From: Rhodospirillales bacterium
GTDB lineage: Bacteria; Pseudomonadota; Alphaproteobacteria; Rhodospirillales; Magnetospirillaceae
Direction: 5' to 3'
Assembly: GCA_030040955.1 (NCBI GenBank)
Contig: JASHSH010000352.1
Coordinates: 1 to 9,426, forward strand
Length of the DNA stretch: 9,426 nucleotides
The notes beneath the pieces were generated by a model, which had not been told where the DNA came from, made no database searches, and saw nothing but the letters and a program-made list of their open reading frames with translations. Made by a program: the position numbers and the translations under genes. Shown here piece by piece: positions 1-7,885 of this stretch (position 1 is the stretch's first letter; every line of letters starts with the position of its first letter).

Positions 1-1035
1 ATCGACGCGCTCGAGGGCGAGTACCGCGAGCATTTCATGCTGCACTACAATTTCCCGCCCTATTCGGTGGGCGAGGCCGGCCGCATGGCCGGACCGGGTC
101 GGCGCGAGATCGGGCACGGCAAGCTCGCCTGGCGCGCGATCCATCCTTGTCTGCCGGTCAAGGAGGCGTTCCCCTACACGCTGCGCGTGGTCTCCGAGAT
201 CACCGAGTCGAACGGCTCGTCGTCGATGGCGACGGTGTGCGGAAGCTCGCTCGCGCTGATGGACGCGGGCGTGCCGCTGGCGCGACCCGTCGCCGGCATC
301 GCCATGGGCCTGATCAAGGAGCAGTCCGGCTTCGCCGTGCTCTCCGACATCCTCGGCGACGAGGACCATCTCGGCGACATGGACTTCAAGGTGGCGGGCA
401 CCGAGAACGGCGTCACCGCGCTCCAGATGGACATCAAGATCACCTCGATCACCAAGGAGATCATGGCGATCGCGCTCGGCCAGGCGCGCGAGGGACGCAT
501 GCACATCCTCGGCGAGATGGGCAAGGCGCTGGGCCGCGCCCGCGACGCGGTCAGCAGCAACGCGCCCCGGATCATCGCCTTCAACATCCCGAAGGACAAA
601 ATCCGCGAGGTGATCGGCACCGGCGGCAAGGTGATCCGCGAGATCACCGAGACCACGGGTGCGAAGATCGACATCGAGGACGATGGCAGCGTCAAGGTCG
701 CCTCGGTCGACGCCGACGCGGCGCAGCGGGCGATCGACTGGATCAAGGGCATCGTCGCCGAGCCCGAGCTCAACCACGTCTACAACGGCAAGGTGGTGAA
801 GACCGTCGAGTTCGGCGCCTTCGTGAACTTCCTCGGCGCGCGCGACGGGCTGGTGCACATCTCGGAGCTCGCGCCGCAGCGGGTCGGCAAGGTGACCGAC
901 GTGGTCAAGGTCGGCGACCAGGTGAAGGTCAAGGTCATCGGCTTCGACGATCGCGGCAAGGTCAAGCTGTCGATGAAGCAGGTCGACCAGGCCACCGGCG
1001 CGGACATCTCGCGCAAGGAGAAGGCGGAGGCCTAG
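1..1035 (+). CDS. pnp: Polynucleotide phosphorylase (PNPase), C-terminal half, 5'-truncated by window edge
   Basis: A 3'-to-5' phosphorolytic exoribonuclease of the RNA degradosome that also adds heteropolymeric tails; it acts as a cytoplasmic trimer. The frame is open from base 1 and gives 344 residues before TAG, about half of the usual ~700, so the first RNase PH domain and the helical domain lie upstream. Visible in order: the second RNase PH core, with the phosphate-binding SNGSSSMAT stretch (about bases 208-234) and the catalytic pattern EDHLGDMDFK, whose D122, D128 and K130 (window numbering) match E. coli D486, D492 and K494; a KH domain with the IGTGGK loop (613-630); and an S1 RNA-binding domain from about codon 260 (YNGKVVKTVEFGAFVNF). 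The tail after S1 is short and lysine/glutamate-rich. A strong hairpin follows 15 nt after the stop, so the next gene probably has its own promoter. Identity is secure; only the start is unseen. Confidence 0.98.
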   Translation: MDALEGEYREHFMLHYNFPPYSVGEAGRMAGPGRREIGHGKLAWRAIHPCLPVKEAFPYTLRVVSEITESNGSSSMATVCGSSLALMDAGVPLARPVAGIAMGLIKEQSGFAVLSDILGDEDHLGDMDFKVAGTENGVTALQMDIKITSITKEIMAIALGQAREGRMHILGEMGKALGRARDAVSSNAPRIIAFNIPKDKIREVIGTGGKVIREITETTGAKIDIEDDGSVKVASVDADAAQRAIDWIKGIVAEPELNHVYNGKVVKTVEFGAFVNFLGARDGLVHISELAPQRVGKVTDVVKVGDQVKVKVIGFDDRGKVKLSMKQVDQATGADISRKEKAEA

Positions 1036-1050
1036 GCGCCCGCCCGCCCC

Positions 1051-1079
1051 GGCCAGTGGCGCATCCCGCGCCGCTGGCC
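1051..1079 (+). terminator. Hairpin after pnp, probable transcription terminator
   Basis: A 12-bp stem (left arm 1051-1062 GGCCAGTGGCGC, right arm 1068-1079) with one G-U wobble and the loop ATCCC lies 15 nt after the pnp stop. There is no U-run: the right arm runs into TATATAGGGG, so it is not a classical intrinsic terminator. It could instead be a 3'-end stabilising or processing structure for pnp mRNA. Confidence 0.55.
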
Positions 1080-1085
1080 TATATA
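1080..1085 (+). promoter_or_regulatory. Possible -10 element (TATATA) for the flavoprotein gene
   Basis: TATATA abuts the 3' arm of the pnp hairpin and sits in the octamer CTATATAG, which also forms the -10 region of the phasin promoter at 4079-4086. The -35 position for a 17-bp spacer (1057-1062, TGGCGC) matches TTGACA at only three of six bases and lies inside the hairpin. If used, the leader to the GTG at 1147 would be about 55 nt. This is inference from one element only. Confidence 0.3.
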
Positions 1086-1146
1086 GGGGTGCCGGATACG
1101 CCCGACGCTCGGGCGCGCGACCCGGGTTCGGGGAGGTGGTGCGCGC

Positions 1147-2544
1147 GTGAAGGCTTTGAATTCCATCCTGATTTCGGGCCGCGAAGTGCTGCCGCTGGTG
1201 GAGGGCGGCAAGGGCATCTCGATCTCCAATGGCCAGAGCTCGGGGGCGTGGGCGGCCTGCGGCGGGGTGGGCACCTTCTCCGGGGTGAATGCCGACTTCT
1301 ACGACGAGAGCGGCCAGCTGATCCCGATCGTCTATCGCGGGCGCACCCGCTCCGAGCGCCACGAGGAGCTGATCGCCTACGGCATTCGCGGCGGCATCGC
1401 GCAGGCGCGCATCGCGCACGACATGGCCGGGGGACGCGGCCGGCTGCACATGAACGTGCTGTGGGAGATGGGCGGCGCCGAGCGCGTCCTGCACGGCGTG
1501 CTGGAAGGCGCCAAGGGACTGATCAGCGGAGTCACCTGCGGCGCCGGCATGCCCTATCGCCTGGCCGAGCTGTGCTCGCGCTACGGCGTGCACTACTACC
1601 CGATCATCTCCTCGGCGCGCGCCTTCCGCGCGCTGTGGAAGCGCGCCTACCACAAGTTCCGCGACTGGCTCGGCGCGGTGGTCTACGAGGACCCCTGGCT
1701 CGCCGGCGGGCACAACGGGCTTTCCAACAGCGAGGACCCGCGCAGCCCGCAGCCGCCGCTGCCGCGCGTCGCCGAGCTGCGCGGCGCGATGCGCGAGATG
1801 GGCGTGCCCGAGGCGCCGATCGTGATGGCCGGGGGCGTGTGGTATCTGCGCGAATGGGCCGACTGGATCGACAACCGCGAGCTCGGCCCGATCGCCTTCC
1901 AGTTCGGCACCCGGCCGCTGTTGACCCACGAGAGCCCGATCTCGCCCGCCTGGAAGCGCCGGCTGATGACGCTGCGCGAGGGCGACGTGCTGCTGCATCA
2001 GTTCAGCCCGACCGGATTCTATTCGTCGGCGGTACGCAACGGCTTCCTCGACGAGCTGGTCGAACGCGTCAACCGCCAGATCGCCTTCACCGCCGAGCCG
2101 GTGGGCGAGCATTCGGTGGCGTTGCCGGTGGGCGCGCGGGGACGCGAGGTCTATGTGACCCCGGCCGACCGCGTGCGCGCCGCCGCCTGGGTCGGAGAGG
2201 GCTTCACCGAGGCGCTGCGCACGCCCGATTCGACGCTGGTCTTCGTCACTCCCGAGAAGGCCGAGCAGATCCGGCGCGACCAGATCGAATGCATGGGCTG
2301 CCTGTCGGCCTGCCTGTTCTCCAACTGGTCGCAGGGCGAGACCGGCACCACCGGCAAGAAGACCGACCCGCGCAGCTTCTGCATCCAGAAGACGCTGCAG
2401 AACATCGCGCATGGCGGCAACGTCGAATCCGAGCTGATGTTCGCCGGCCACAACGCCTACCGCTTCGCCTCCGACCCGTTCTATGCCGGCGGCTTCATCC
2501 CCACCGTGCGCCAGCTGGTCGAACGCATCCTCACCGGCGACTGA
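1147..2544 (+). CDS. Nitronate monooxygenase-like FMN TIM-barrel oxidoreductase with a C-terminal cysteine motif
   Basis: A 465-residue protein of the NMO / 2-nitropropane dioxygenase-like family (COG2070 type), FMN-dependent and probably cytosolic. Family landmarks are visible: N-terminal VEGGKGISIS and AACGGVGTFSGVN (residues ~18-47), AGGHNG at 186-191, MAGGV at 227-231, and FGTRPLLTHES at 253-263, which fits the FMN-phosphate loop and following strand. The protein is about 100 residues longer than the usual 320-360 aa. Its extra C-terminal part holds C382-x2-C385-x3-C389-x22-C412 (CMGCLSAC ... SFC). The first three spacings equal those of the [4Fe-4S] ligands of 2,4-dienoyl-CoA reductase FadH, so a cluster is possible but unproven. 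The GTG start is chosen because GGAGG lies 10 nt upstream (1132-1136) and the protein motifs begin directly after it. The substrate cannot be read from the sequence; nitronate oxidation and enoyl or dienoyl reduction are both possible. It stands alone between the pnp hairpin and the irr leader. Confidence 0.85.
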   Translation: MKALNSILISGREVLPLVEGGKGISISNGQSSGAWAACGGVGTFSGVNADFYDESGQLIPIVYRGRTRSERHEELIAYGIRGGIAQARIAHDMAGGRGRLHMNVLWEMGGAERVLHGVLEGAKGLISGVTCGAGMPYRLAELCSRYGVHYYPIISSARAFRALWKRAYHKFRDWLGAVVYEDPWLAGGHNGLSNSEDPRSPQPPLPRVAELRGAMREMGVPEAPIVMAGGVWYLREWADWIDNRELGPIAFQFGTRPLLTHESPISPAWKRRLMTLREGDVLLHQFSPTGFYSSAVRNGFLDELVERVNRQIAFTAEPVGEHSVALPVGARGREVYVTPADRVRAAAWVGEGFTEALRTPDSTLVFVTPEKAEQIRRDQIECMGCLSACLFSNWSQGETGTTGKKTDPRSFCIQKTLQNIAHGGNVESELMFAGHNAYRFASDPFYAGGFIPTVRQLVERILTGD

Positions 2545-2607
2545 AGCGGGCCGCCGCGCTTGACGGGCGCGGCAAGTCGGCCCACTGTCCGCGAGGGGAA
2601 AGCGCAC

Positions 2608-2613
2608 TATATC
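2608..2613 (+). promoter_or_regulatory. irr: Possible -10 element (TATATC) upstream of irr
   Basis: This is the only AT-rich hexamer in the 113-bp gap before irr and would give a leader of about 38 nt. The -35 position (2585-2590, CTGTCC) fits poorly. A better TTGACG at 2560-2565 is about 42 bp away, too far to pair with it. I see no ICE-like or Fur-box-like palindrome here. It is a weak call based on position and composition. Confidence 0.25.
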
Positions 2614-2631
2614 TCGTGGGAGGGAGAAAGG

Positions 2632-2643
2632 CCCGCGCGCGGG
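2632..2643 (+). repeat. 12-bp perfect palindrome in the irr leader
   Basis: CCCGCGCGCGGG lies 14 nt upstream of the irr ATG, next to the only purine-rich stretch (GGGGGAA) that could serve as a Shine-Dalgarno. As RNA it could fold only with a very small loop or in alternative pairings, so it may be just GC-rich sequence. It is listed because it covers the presumed ribosome-binding region. Confidence 0.3.
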
Positions 2644-2657
2644 GGAATGGATTCGCC

Positions 2658-3077
2658 ATGACTGCGTCCGCATCCCGTCCGTTGAATATCGTGCTCGAGC
2701 GGCTGCGCGCCGCCGGGCTGCGTCCGACGCGCCAGCGTCTGGCGCTCGCGCGCCTGCTGTTCCAGGGCCAGGACCGGCACGTCTCCGCCGAGCAGCTGCA
2801 TGGCGAGGCGCTCGCCGGCAACGCGCGTGTCTCGCTCGCCACCGTCTACAACACGCTGCACCAGTTCGTCGACGCGGGACTGCTGCGCGAAATCGCGGTC
2901 GACGGCGGGCGGTCCTATTTCGACACCAACACCTCCGAGCACCACCATTTCTTCTTCGAGGACACGGGCCGGCTCGAGGACATCCCCGGCCATCTGGTGG
3001 CGGTGGCGCGCGTGCCCGATCCGCCCGAGGGGACTTCGGTCCGGCGCATCGACGTGATCGTGCGGGTGGGCGAGTGA
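2658..3077 (+). CDS. irr: Irr-type Fur-family iron/heme-responsive transcriptional regulator
   Basis: A 139-residue winged-helix DNA-binding protein. In alphaproteobacteria Irr controls heme synthesis and iron genes according to heme status, and is most active when iron is scarce. The N-terminal part (to ~residue 80) is the Fur winged helix, with LRPTRQRLALARLL and the recognition region VSLATVYNTLHQFVDAGLL. The dimerisation part carries the Irr hallmark HHHFFFED, with H95-H96-H97 corresponding to the histidine cluster used for heme or metal binding, followed by LEDIP. The protein has no cysteine at all, so it lacks the Cys-Pro heme regulatory motif of Bradyrhizobium Irr and the CxxC zinc sites of classical Fur. 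This resembles HRM-less Irr proteins such as that of Rhizobium leguminosarum. The ATG start fits the family N-terminus; an in-frame GTG at 2616 would add 14 residues but has no family support. The stop overlaps the next gene by 4 nt. Confidence 0.9.
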   Translation: MTASASRPLNIVLERLRAAGLRPTRQRLALARLLFQGQDRHVSAEQLHGEALAGNARVSLATVYNTLHQFVDAGLLREIAVDGGRSYFDTNTSEHHHFFFEDTGRLEDIPGHLVAVARVPDPPEGTSVRRIDVIVRVGE

Positions 3078-3610
3078 TCAAGACCGCGACCAAGATCCTG
3101 CGCGCCCTCCTGCGCGAGATCATCACGCCGCCGGCGCTGATCCTCGCCGCGCTCCTGTTCCTGTGGGAAGAGGTGCTGTGGGTCTGGCTCGGCCGCGCGA
3201 TGGGCGTGGTCGCCCGCCTGCCGGCGGTGGCGCGGCTGGAAGCGTTCGTCGCCGGCATGCGGCCCTATCCGGCGATCGCGATCTTCTGCGTGCCGCTGGT
3301 GCTGGTCTATCCGGCCAAGTTGGTCGCGCTGTGGCTGATGGCCACGGGACATTTCTGGCCGGGTGTGGTGCTGCTCGCGGCGCTCGAATTCCTCGCCGCC
3401 GCGGTGATGGCGCGCATCTACCAGCTCACCAAGCCGGCGCTGCGCCGGTTCGGCTGGTTCGTCTGGGCGGAAGGGCTGGTGCTGCGCTGGAGCGGCTGGG
3501 CGCACGAGCGCATGCAGCATCTGATCGGCTGGCGGCATTTGCGCGAGATGTCGCGCGAAGCCGCCGCGGAGGCCCGCCGCGATTTCGACAATGGCGGCGG
3601 ACTGACCTGA
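3074..3610 (+). CDS. Small three-helix membrane protein of unknown function, coupled to irr
   Basis: I do not recognise a named family. The 178-residue product starts with a short basic amphipathic segment (MIKTATKILRALLREI). Three hydrophobic stretches fit membrane helices: about 19-39 (PPALILAALLFLWEEVLWVWL, with an unusual central EE), 65-89 (with three prolines, YPAIAIF...VYPAKLVALWLM) and 94-116. A basic, tryptophan-rich cytosolic tail follows (RRFGWFVWAEGLVLRW...) with HLREMSREAAAEARRDF near the end. There is no signal-peptide cleavage site, Cys pair or heme motif. The GTG start at 3074 shares GTGA with the irr stop, a classic translational-coupling arrangement; GGGTGGG (3064-3070) is the only Shine-Dalgarno-like sequence. 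An inner-membrane location is likely. Co-expression with irr is strongly implied by the overlap; a role in iron or heme handling would be a guess from context. Confidence 0.8.
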   Translation: MIKTATKILRALLREIITPPALILAALLFLWEEVLWVWLGRAMGVVARLPAVARLEAFVAGMRPYPAIAIFCVPLVLVYPAKLVALWLMATGHFWPGVVLLAALEFLAAAVMARIYQLTKPALRRFGWFVWAEGLVLRWSGWAHERMQHLIGWRHLREMSREAAAEARRDFDNGGGLT

Positions 3611-3619
3611 ATGGGCCGC

Positions 3620-3645
3620 CCCGGGGACGCGGGCGCGTCCCCGGG
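3620..3645. terminator. Perfect hairpin between convergent genes, probable bidirectional terminator
   Basis: The inverted repeat CCCGGGGACGC (3620-3630) and GCGTCCCCGGG (3635-3645) has 11 uninterrupted base pairs and a 4-nt GGGC loop. It lies 10 nt after the membrane-protein stop and 11 nt beyond the phasin stop on the other strand. Neither side has a U-run, so termination may be only partial or Rho-assisted, but its placement between convergent stops supports a shared terminator. Confidence 0.6.
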
Positions 3646-3656
3646 AGCGAAACCGT

Positions 3657-4004
3657 TCAGGCGGCCTTGAACAGGCTGGAAACGGCCTGGAAGCGCTCGG
3701 TGATCGGGGCCAGGCTCTCGTTGACCAGCGCGCCGGTCAGCTCCTGCGCCGCGCGGGCGTCGGTGACGAAGCTGTCGAAGCCCTGCTTGGCGATCCCGCC
3801 GAGCGCGGCCTGCACGTCGACCGGGGTCTTCGCCGTGGTCAGCGTCTTCACCGCGTCCGAGGTCATCTCGATCGAGCGGTTGGCGACGGTCGAATAGAAC
3901 TTGGTCAGCGCCTCGAAGCCCTTCACCGCGGCGGTGCCGCTCTTGACCAGGGCGTCGGCATTCTCCTTGCCGAAATTCAGGTAGGTCTCGTAGTTGACGG
4001 CCAT
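3657..4004 (-). CDS. phaP: Phasin family protein (polyhydroxyalkanoate granule-associated)
   Basis: A 115-residue small, helical, alanine/threonine-rich protein with no cysteine, signal peptide or membrane segment. Phasins coat PHA/PHB granules, setting their size and number and keeping other proteins off the surface. The start MAVNYETYLNFGKENADALV and the later MTSDAVKTLTTAKTPVDVQ, followed by a C-terminal amphipathic helix (LAPITERFQAVSSLF), match the alphaproteobacterial phasin_2 / TIGR01841-type pattern. The length is typical of the short members. The ATG at 4004 is chosen because AGGAGA lies 6 nt upstream, one of the best ribosome-binding sites in the window; an upstream extension in the same frame reads through the promoter and has no protein-like content. 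It is transcribed alone, divergent from nothing and convergent with the irr operon, with its own promoter and operator-like sites at 4060-4126. Other PHA genes are not in view. Confidence 0.88.
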   Translation of the reverse strand: MAVNYETYLNFGKENADALVKSGTAAVKGFEALTKFYSTVANRSIEMTSDAVKTLTTAKTPVDVQAALGGIAKQGFDSFVTDARAAQELTGALVNESLAPITERFQAVSSLFKAA

Positions 4005-4059
4005 TGTCGGTCTCCTAGCGTCTCGAATGGGGGGCAATCGCAGCTCGTGCGGTCGCTCT

Positions 4060-4071
4060 TGCTGCGATGCA
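4060..4071 (-). promoter_or_regulatory. PhaR-like operator site, downstream copy
   Basis: Read on the minus strand this is TGCATCGCAGCA. It matches the degenerate PhaR consensus TGCRNYGCASMA (recalled from work on Paracoccus) at all positions, and it sits in the longer palindrome-like TGCTGCATCGCAGCA. It lies at about +2 to +14 relative to the predicted transcription start, where a bound repressor would block initiation. PhaR represses phasin genes and is released when it binds nascent PHB. The consensus is from memory and should be verified. Confidence 0.55.
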
Positions 4072-4079
4072 GCATGCTC

Positions 4080-4108
4080 TATATAGCAATGTTTCAGCGA
4101 CGATTCAA
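4080..4108 (-). promoter_or_regulatory. phaP: Sigma-70-type promoter of the phasin gene
   Basis: On the minus strand TTGAAT (4108-4103) is followed after exactly 17 bp by TATATA (4085-4080). The hexamers match the -35 and -10 consensus at four and five of six bases. This is the clearest promoter in the window. The predicted start is near 4073, giving a leader of about 70 nt to the ATG. Consistent with a strongly expressed, repressor-controlled phasin gene. Confidence 0.65.
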
Positions 4109-4114
4109 TGAATT

Positions 4115-4126
4115 TTGTGCAGTGCA
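4115..4126 (-). promoter_or_regulatory. PhaR-like operator site, upstream copy
   Basis: The minus-strand sequence TGCACTGCACAA also matches TGCRNYGCASMA at every position. It lies just upstream of the -35, with its centre 55 bp (about five helical turns) from the downstream copy, so the two sites bracket the promoter. This is the arrangement expected for cooperative or looped repression. Confidence 0.55.
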
Positions 4127-4180
4127 ACATTGCGGCGCACGCACGAGAGGCCGGAGAGCCGAAACTGGGCATCCCCAAGC

Positions 4181-4189
4181 TTGTCCACA
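4181..4189 (+). other. DnaA-box-like nonamer between phasin promoter and alaS
   Basis: TTGTCCACA differs from the DnaA box TTATCCACA at one base. It is isolated, lies inside a partly symmetric CCAAGC ... GCTTGG stretch (4175-4205), and has no neighbouring boxes or AT-rich unwinding region, so it is not an origin. The rest of 4127-4229 shows no gene. Confidence 0.2.
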
Positions 4190-4207
4190 GGCTTGATCCG
4201 CTTGGAG

Positions 4208-4229
4208 AAGGCCGGCGGCCAGGGAGGCC

Positions 4230-4231
<2 letters not shown>
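4208..4231 (-). terminator. Weak hairpin overlapping the alaS stop codon
   Basis: On the minus strand AAGGCC and GGCCTT form a 6-bp stem with a 12-nt loop beginning within the alaS stop codon; an alternative internal palindrome GGCCGGCGGCC (4210-4220) competes. No U-run follows. It is a possible but unconvincing terminator for alaS. Confidence 0.25.
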
Positions 4232-6902
<2,671 letters not shown>

Positions 6903-6949
6903 CATCGATCCTGGCCGGCGGGAAAGCTGGGCTGCCGGGCGAATCCGGT

Positions 6950-6978
6950 GTTGTAACAATCGCATCGCCCGGAGTCCA
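6950..6978 (-). promoter_or_regulatory. alaS: Candidate alaS promoter
   Basis: On the minus strand TGGACT (6978-6973) is separated by 17 bp from TACAAC (6955-6950); each hexamer matches consensus at four of six bases. The predicted leader is about 40 nt. The -10 overlaps the short symmetric TTGTAACAA (6951-6959). Plausible by spacing, but the individual elements are imperfect. Confidence 0.4.
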
Positions 6979-7006
6979 GGAAGGGCGGCGGCGGGGCAAG
7001 GCGCGC

Positions 7007-7012
7007 TATCAT
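7007..7012 (+). promoter_or_regulatory. Possible -10 element placing gluQ on a leaderless transcript
   Basis: TATCAT ends 6 nt before the GTG start at 7019. Transcription normally begins about 6-7 nt after a -10, which would put the first transcribed base at or next to the GTG. This would fit the lack of any Shine-Dalgarno. The -35 position is GC-rich without consensus, so the call is tentative. Confidence 0.3.
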
Positions 7013-7018
7013 CCGCCT

Positions 7019-7855
7019 GTGCCGACCGCCCGCTTCGCGCCCAGCCCAACCGGACCGCTGCATCTCGGTCATGCCCATGCCGCGATCTTCGCCGCCCACG
7101 CGGCCGAGCCGGGCGGGCGATTTCTGGTCCGCATCGAGGATATCGACGGGGCGCGCTGCCGCCCGGAATTCGCGACCGCGATCCTCGACGATCTTGCCTG
7201 GCTGGGGCTCGACTGGGAACGGCCCGAACGCGTCCAGTCGGAGCATATGGCGGAGTATCGCGCGGCGCTGGCGAGGCTCGACGCGATGGGCCTGCTCTAT
7301 CCCTGCTTCTGCACCCGCGCCGACATCGCCCGCGAGATCGGGCGCTCCGGGGCGGCGCCGCACGGGACCGACGGACCGATCTATCCCGGCATCTGCCGCG
7401 CACTTCCCGAAGCGGAGGCAAGAAGGCGCATGGATTCGGGCGAGGGGTTCGCGCTGCGCCTGCGCGCGGACGCGGCGACGGCGCGTAGCGGGCCGCTCGC
7501 CTGGCGCGACGAAGAAGCCGGCGAGGTCACGGTCGATGCGGCCGCGTTCGGCGACGTGGTGCTCGCGCGCAAGGACACGCCGGCCAGCTATCACCTCTGC
7601 GTCGCCCTCGACGACGCGTTGCAAGGCGTCGAGCTGGTCACGCGCGGCCGCGATCTGTTCACGGCCACCTCCGTCCACCGGCTCTTACAGGCGCTGCTCG
7701 CCCTTCCGGTGCCGCGCTGGCATCATCACGATCTGCTGACCGACGCAAAGGGCAAGCGGCTCGCCAAGCGCGACCGGGCCGCGACGCTCGCCGCGTTGCG
7801 AGCCGCGGGCAAATCGCCGGCCGCGGTCCGCGCGCTGGCCGGGTTTCCGGATTGA
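7019..7855 (+). CDS. gluQ: Glutamyl-Q tRNA(Asp) synthetase (GluQ-RS)
   Basis: A truncated GluRS paralogue that activates glutamate and attaches it to the queuosine base at position 34 of tRNA(Asp), not to the acceptor end. At 278 residues it has the catalytic Rossmann fold but no anticodon-binding domain, which separates it from true GluRS (~470 aa). Visible are RFAPSPTGPLHLGHAHAA with the HIGH-like H15-L-G-H18, RIEDID soon after, and the zinc site C96-x-C98-x23-Y122-x3-C126 (CFC ... YPGIC) characteristic of the YadB/GluQ family. The ASYHLCVALDDALQGVELVTRG stretch and the KMSKS-like K246-RLAK250 follow. The GTG at 7019 is chosen because the conserved RFAPSPTG begins three residues later; no Shine-Dalgarno precedes it. 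Divergent from alaS and convergent with ligA, it is not paired with dksA as in E. coli. Confidence 0.95.
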   Translation: MPTARFAPSPTGPLHLGHAHAAIFAAHAAEPGGRFLVRIEDIDGARCRPEFATAILDDLAWLGLDWERPERVQSEHMAEYRAALARLDAMGLLYPCFCTRADIAREIGRSGAAPHGTDGPIYPGICRALPEAEARRRMDSGEGFALRLRADAATARSGPLAWRDEEAGEVTVDAAAFGDVVLARKDTPASYHLCVALDDALQGVELVTRGRDLFTATSVHRLLQALLALPVPRWHHHDLLTDAKGKRLAKRDRAATLAALRAAGKSPAAVRALAGFPD

Positions 7856-7859
7856 GGCG

Positions 7860-7885
7860 GCGCCCTCACCCCTCGATGAGGGCGC
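7860..7885. terminator. Hairpin at the gluQ/ligA convergent junction
   Basis: A perfect 9-bp stem GCGCCCTCA (7860-7868) / TGAGGGCGC (7877-7885) with the 8-nt loop CCCCTCGA. It begins 4 nt after the gluQ stop and contains the ligA stop codon in its left arm, so for ligA it overlaps the last six codons. There is no U-run on either side. It probably works as a 3' structure for gluQ mRNA and possibly for both. Confidence 0.4.

Noticed and set aside
2560..2588. TTGACG at 2560-2565 as the irr -35 element
   Set aside because: At 17-bp spacing the -10 would be CACTGT, and the AT-rich TATATC is about 42 bp away, so no acceptable promoter pairs with it.
2616..2657. Upstream in-frame GTG at 2616 as irr start
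   Set aside because: It lies only 3 nt after the -10-like hexamer and would add 14 residues (GGRKARARG-like) with no similarity to Irr N-termini.
147..3077. A 976-codon open frame running through pnp, the flavoprotein gene and irr
   Set aside because: Only its last 140 codons (irr) are protein-like. Upstream it is Arg/Gly/His-rich out-of-frame translation of pnp and the flavoprotein, as expected in high-GC DNA where stops are rare.
3657..4178. Longer phasin starting at 4178 (173 residues)
   Set aside because: The extra N-terminal part reads through the promoter, the predicted transcription start and both operator-like sites. The ATG at 4004 has an excellent AGGAGA and starts the family-like sequence.
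6903..7421. N-terminal extension of alaS to a start at 7421
   Set aside because: The extension would overlap gluQ on the opposite strand and is Arg/Pro-rich nonsense; AlaRS homology begins at the SDIRRTFLDYF segment just after 6902.
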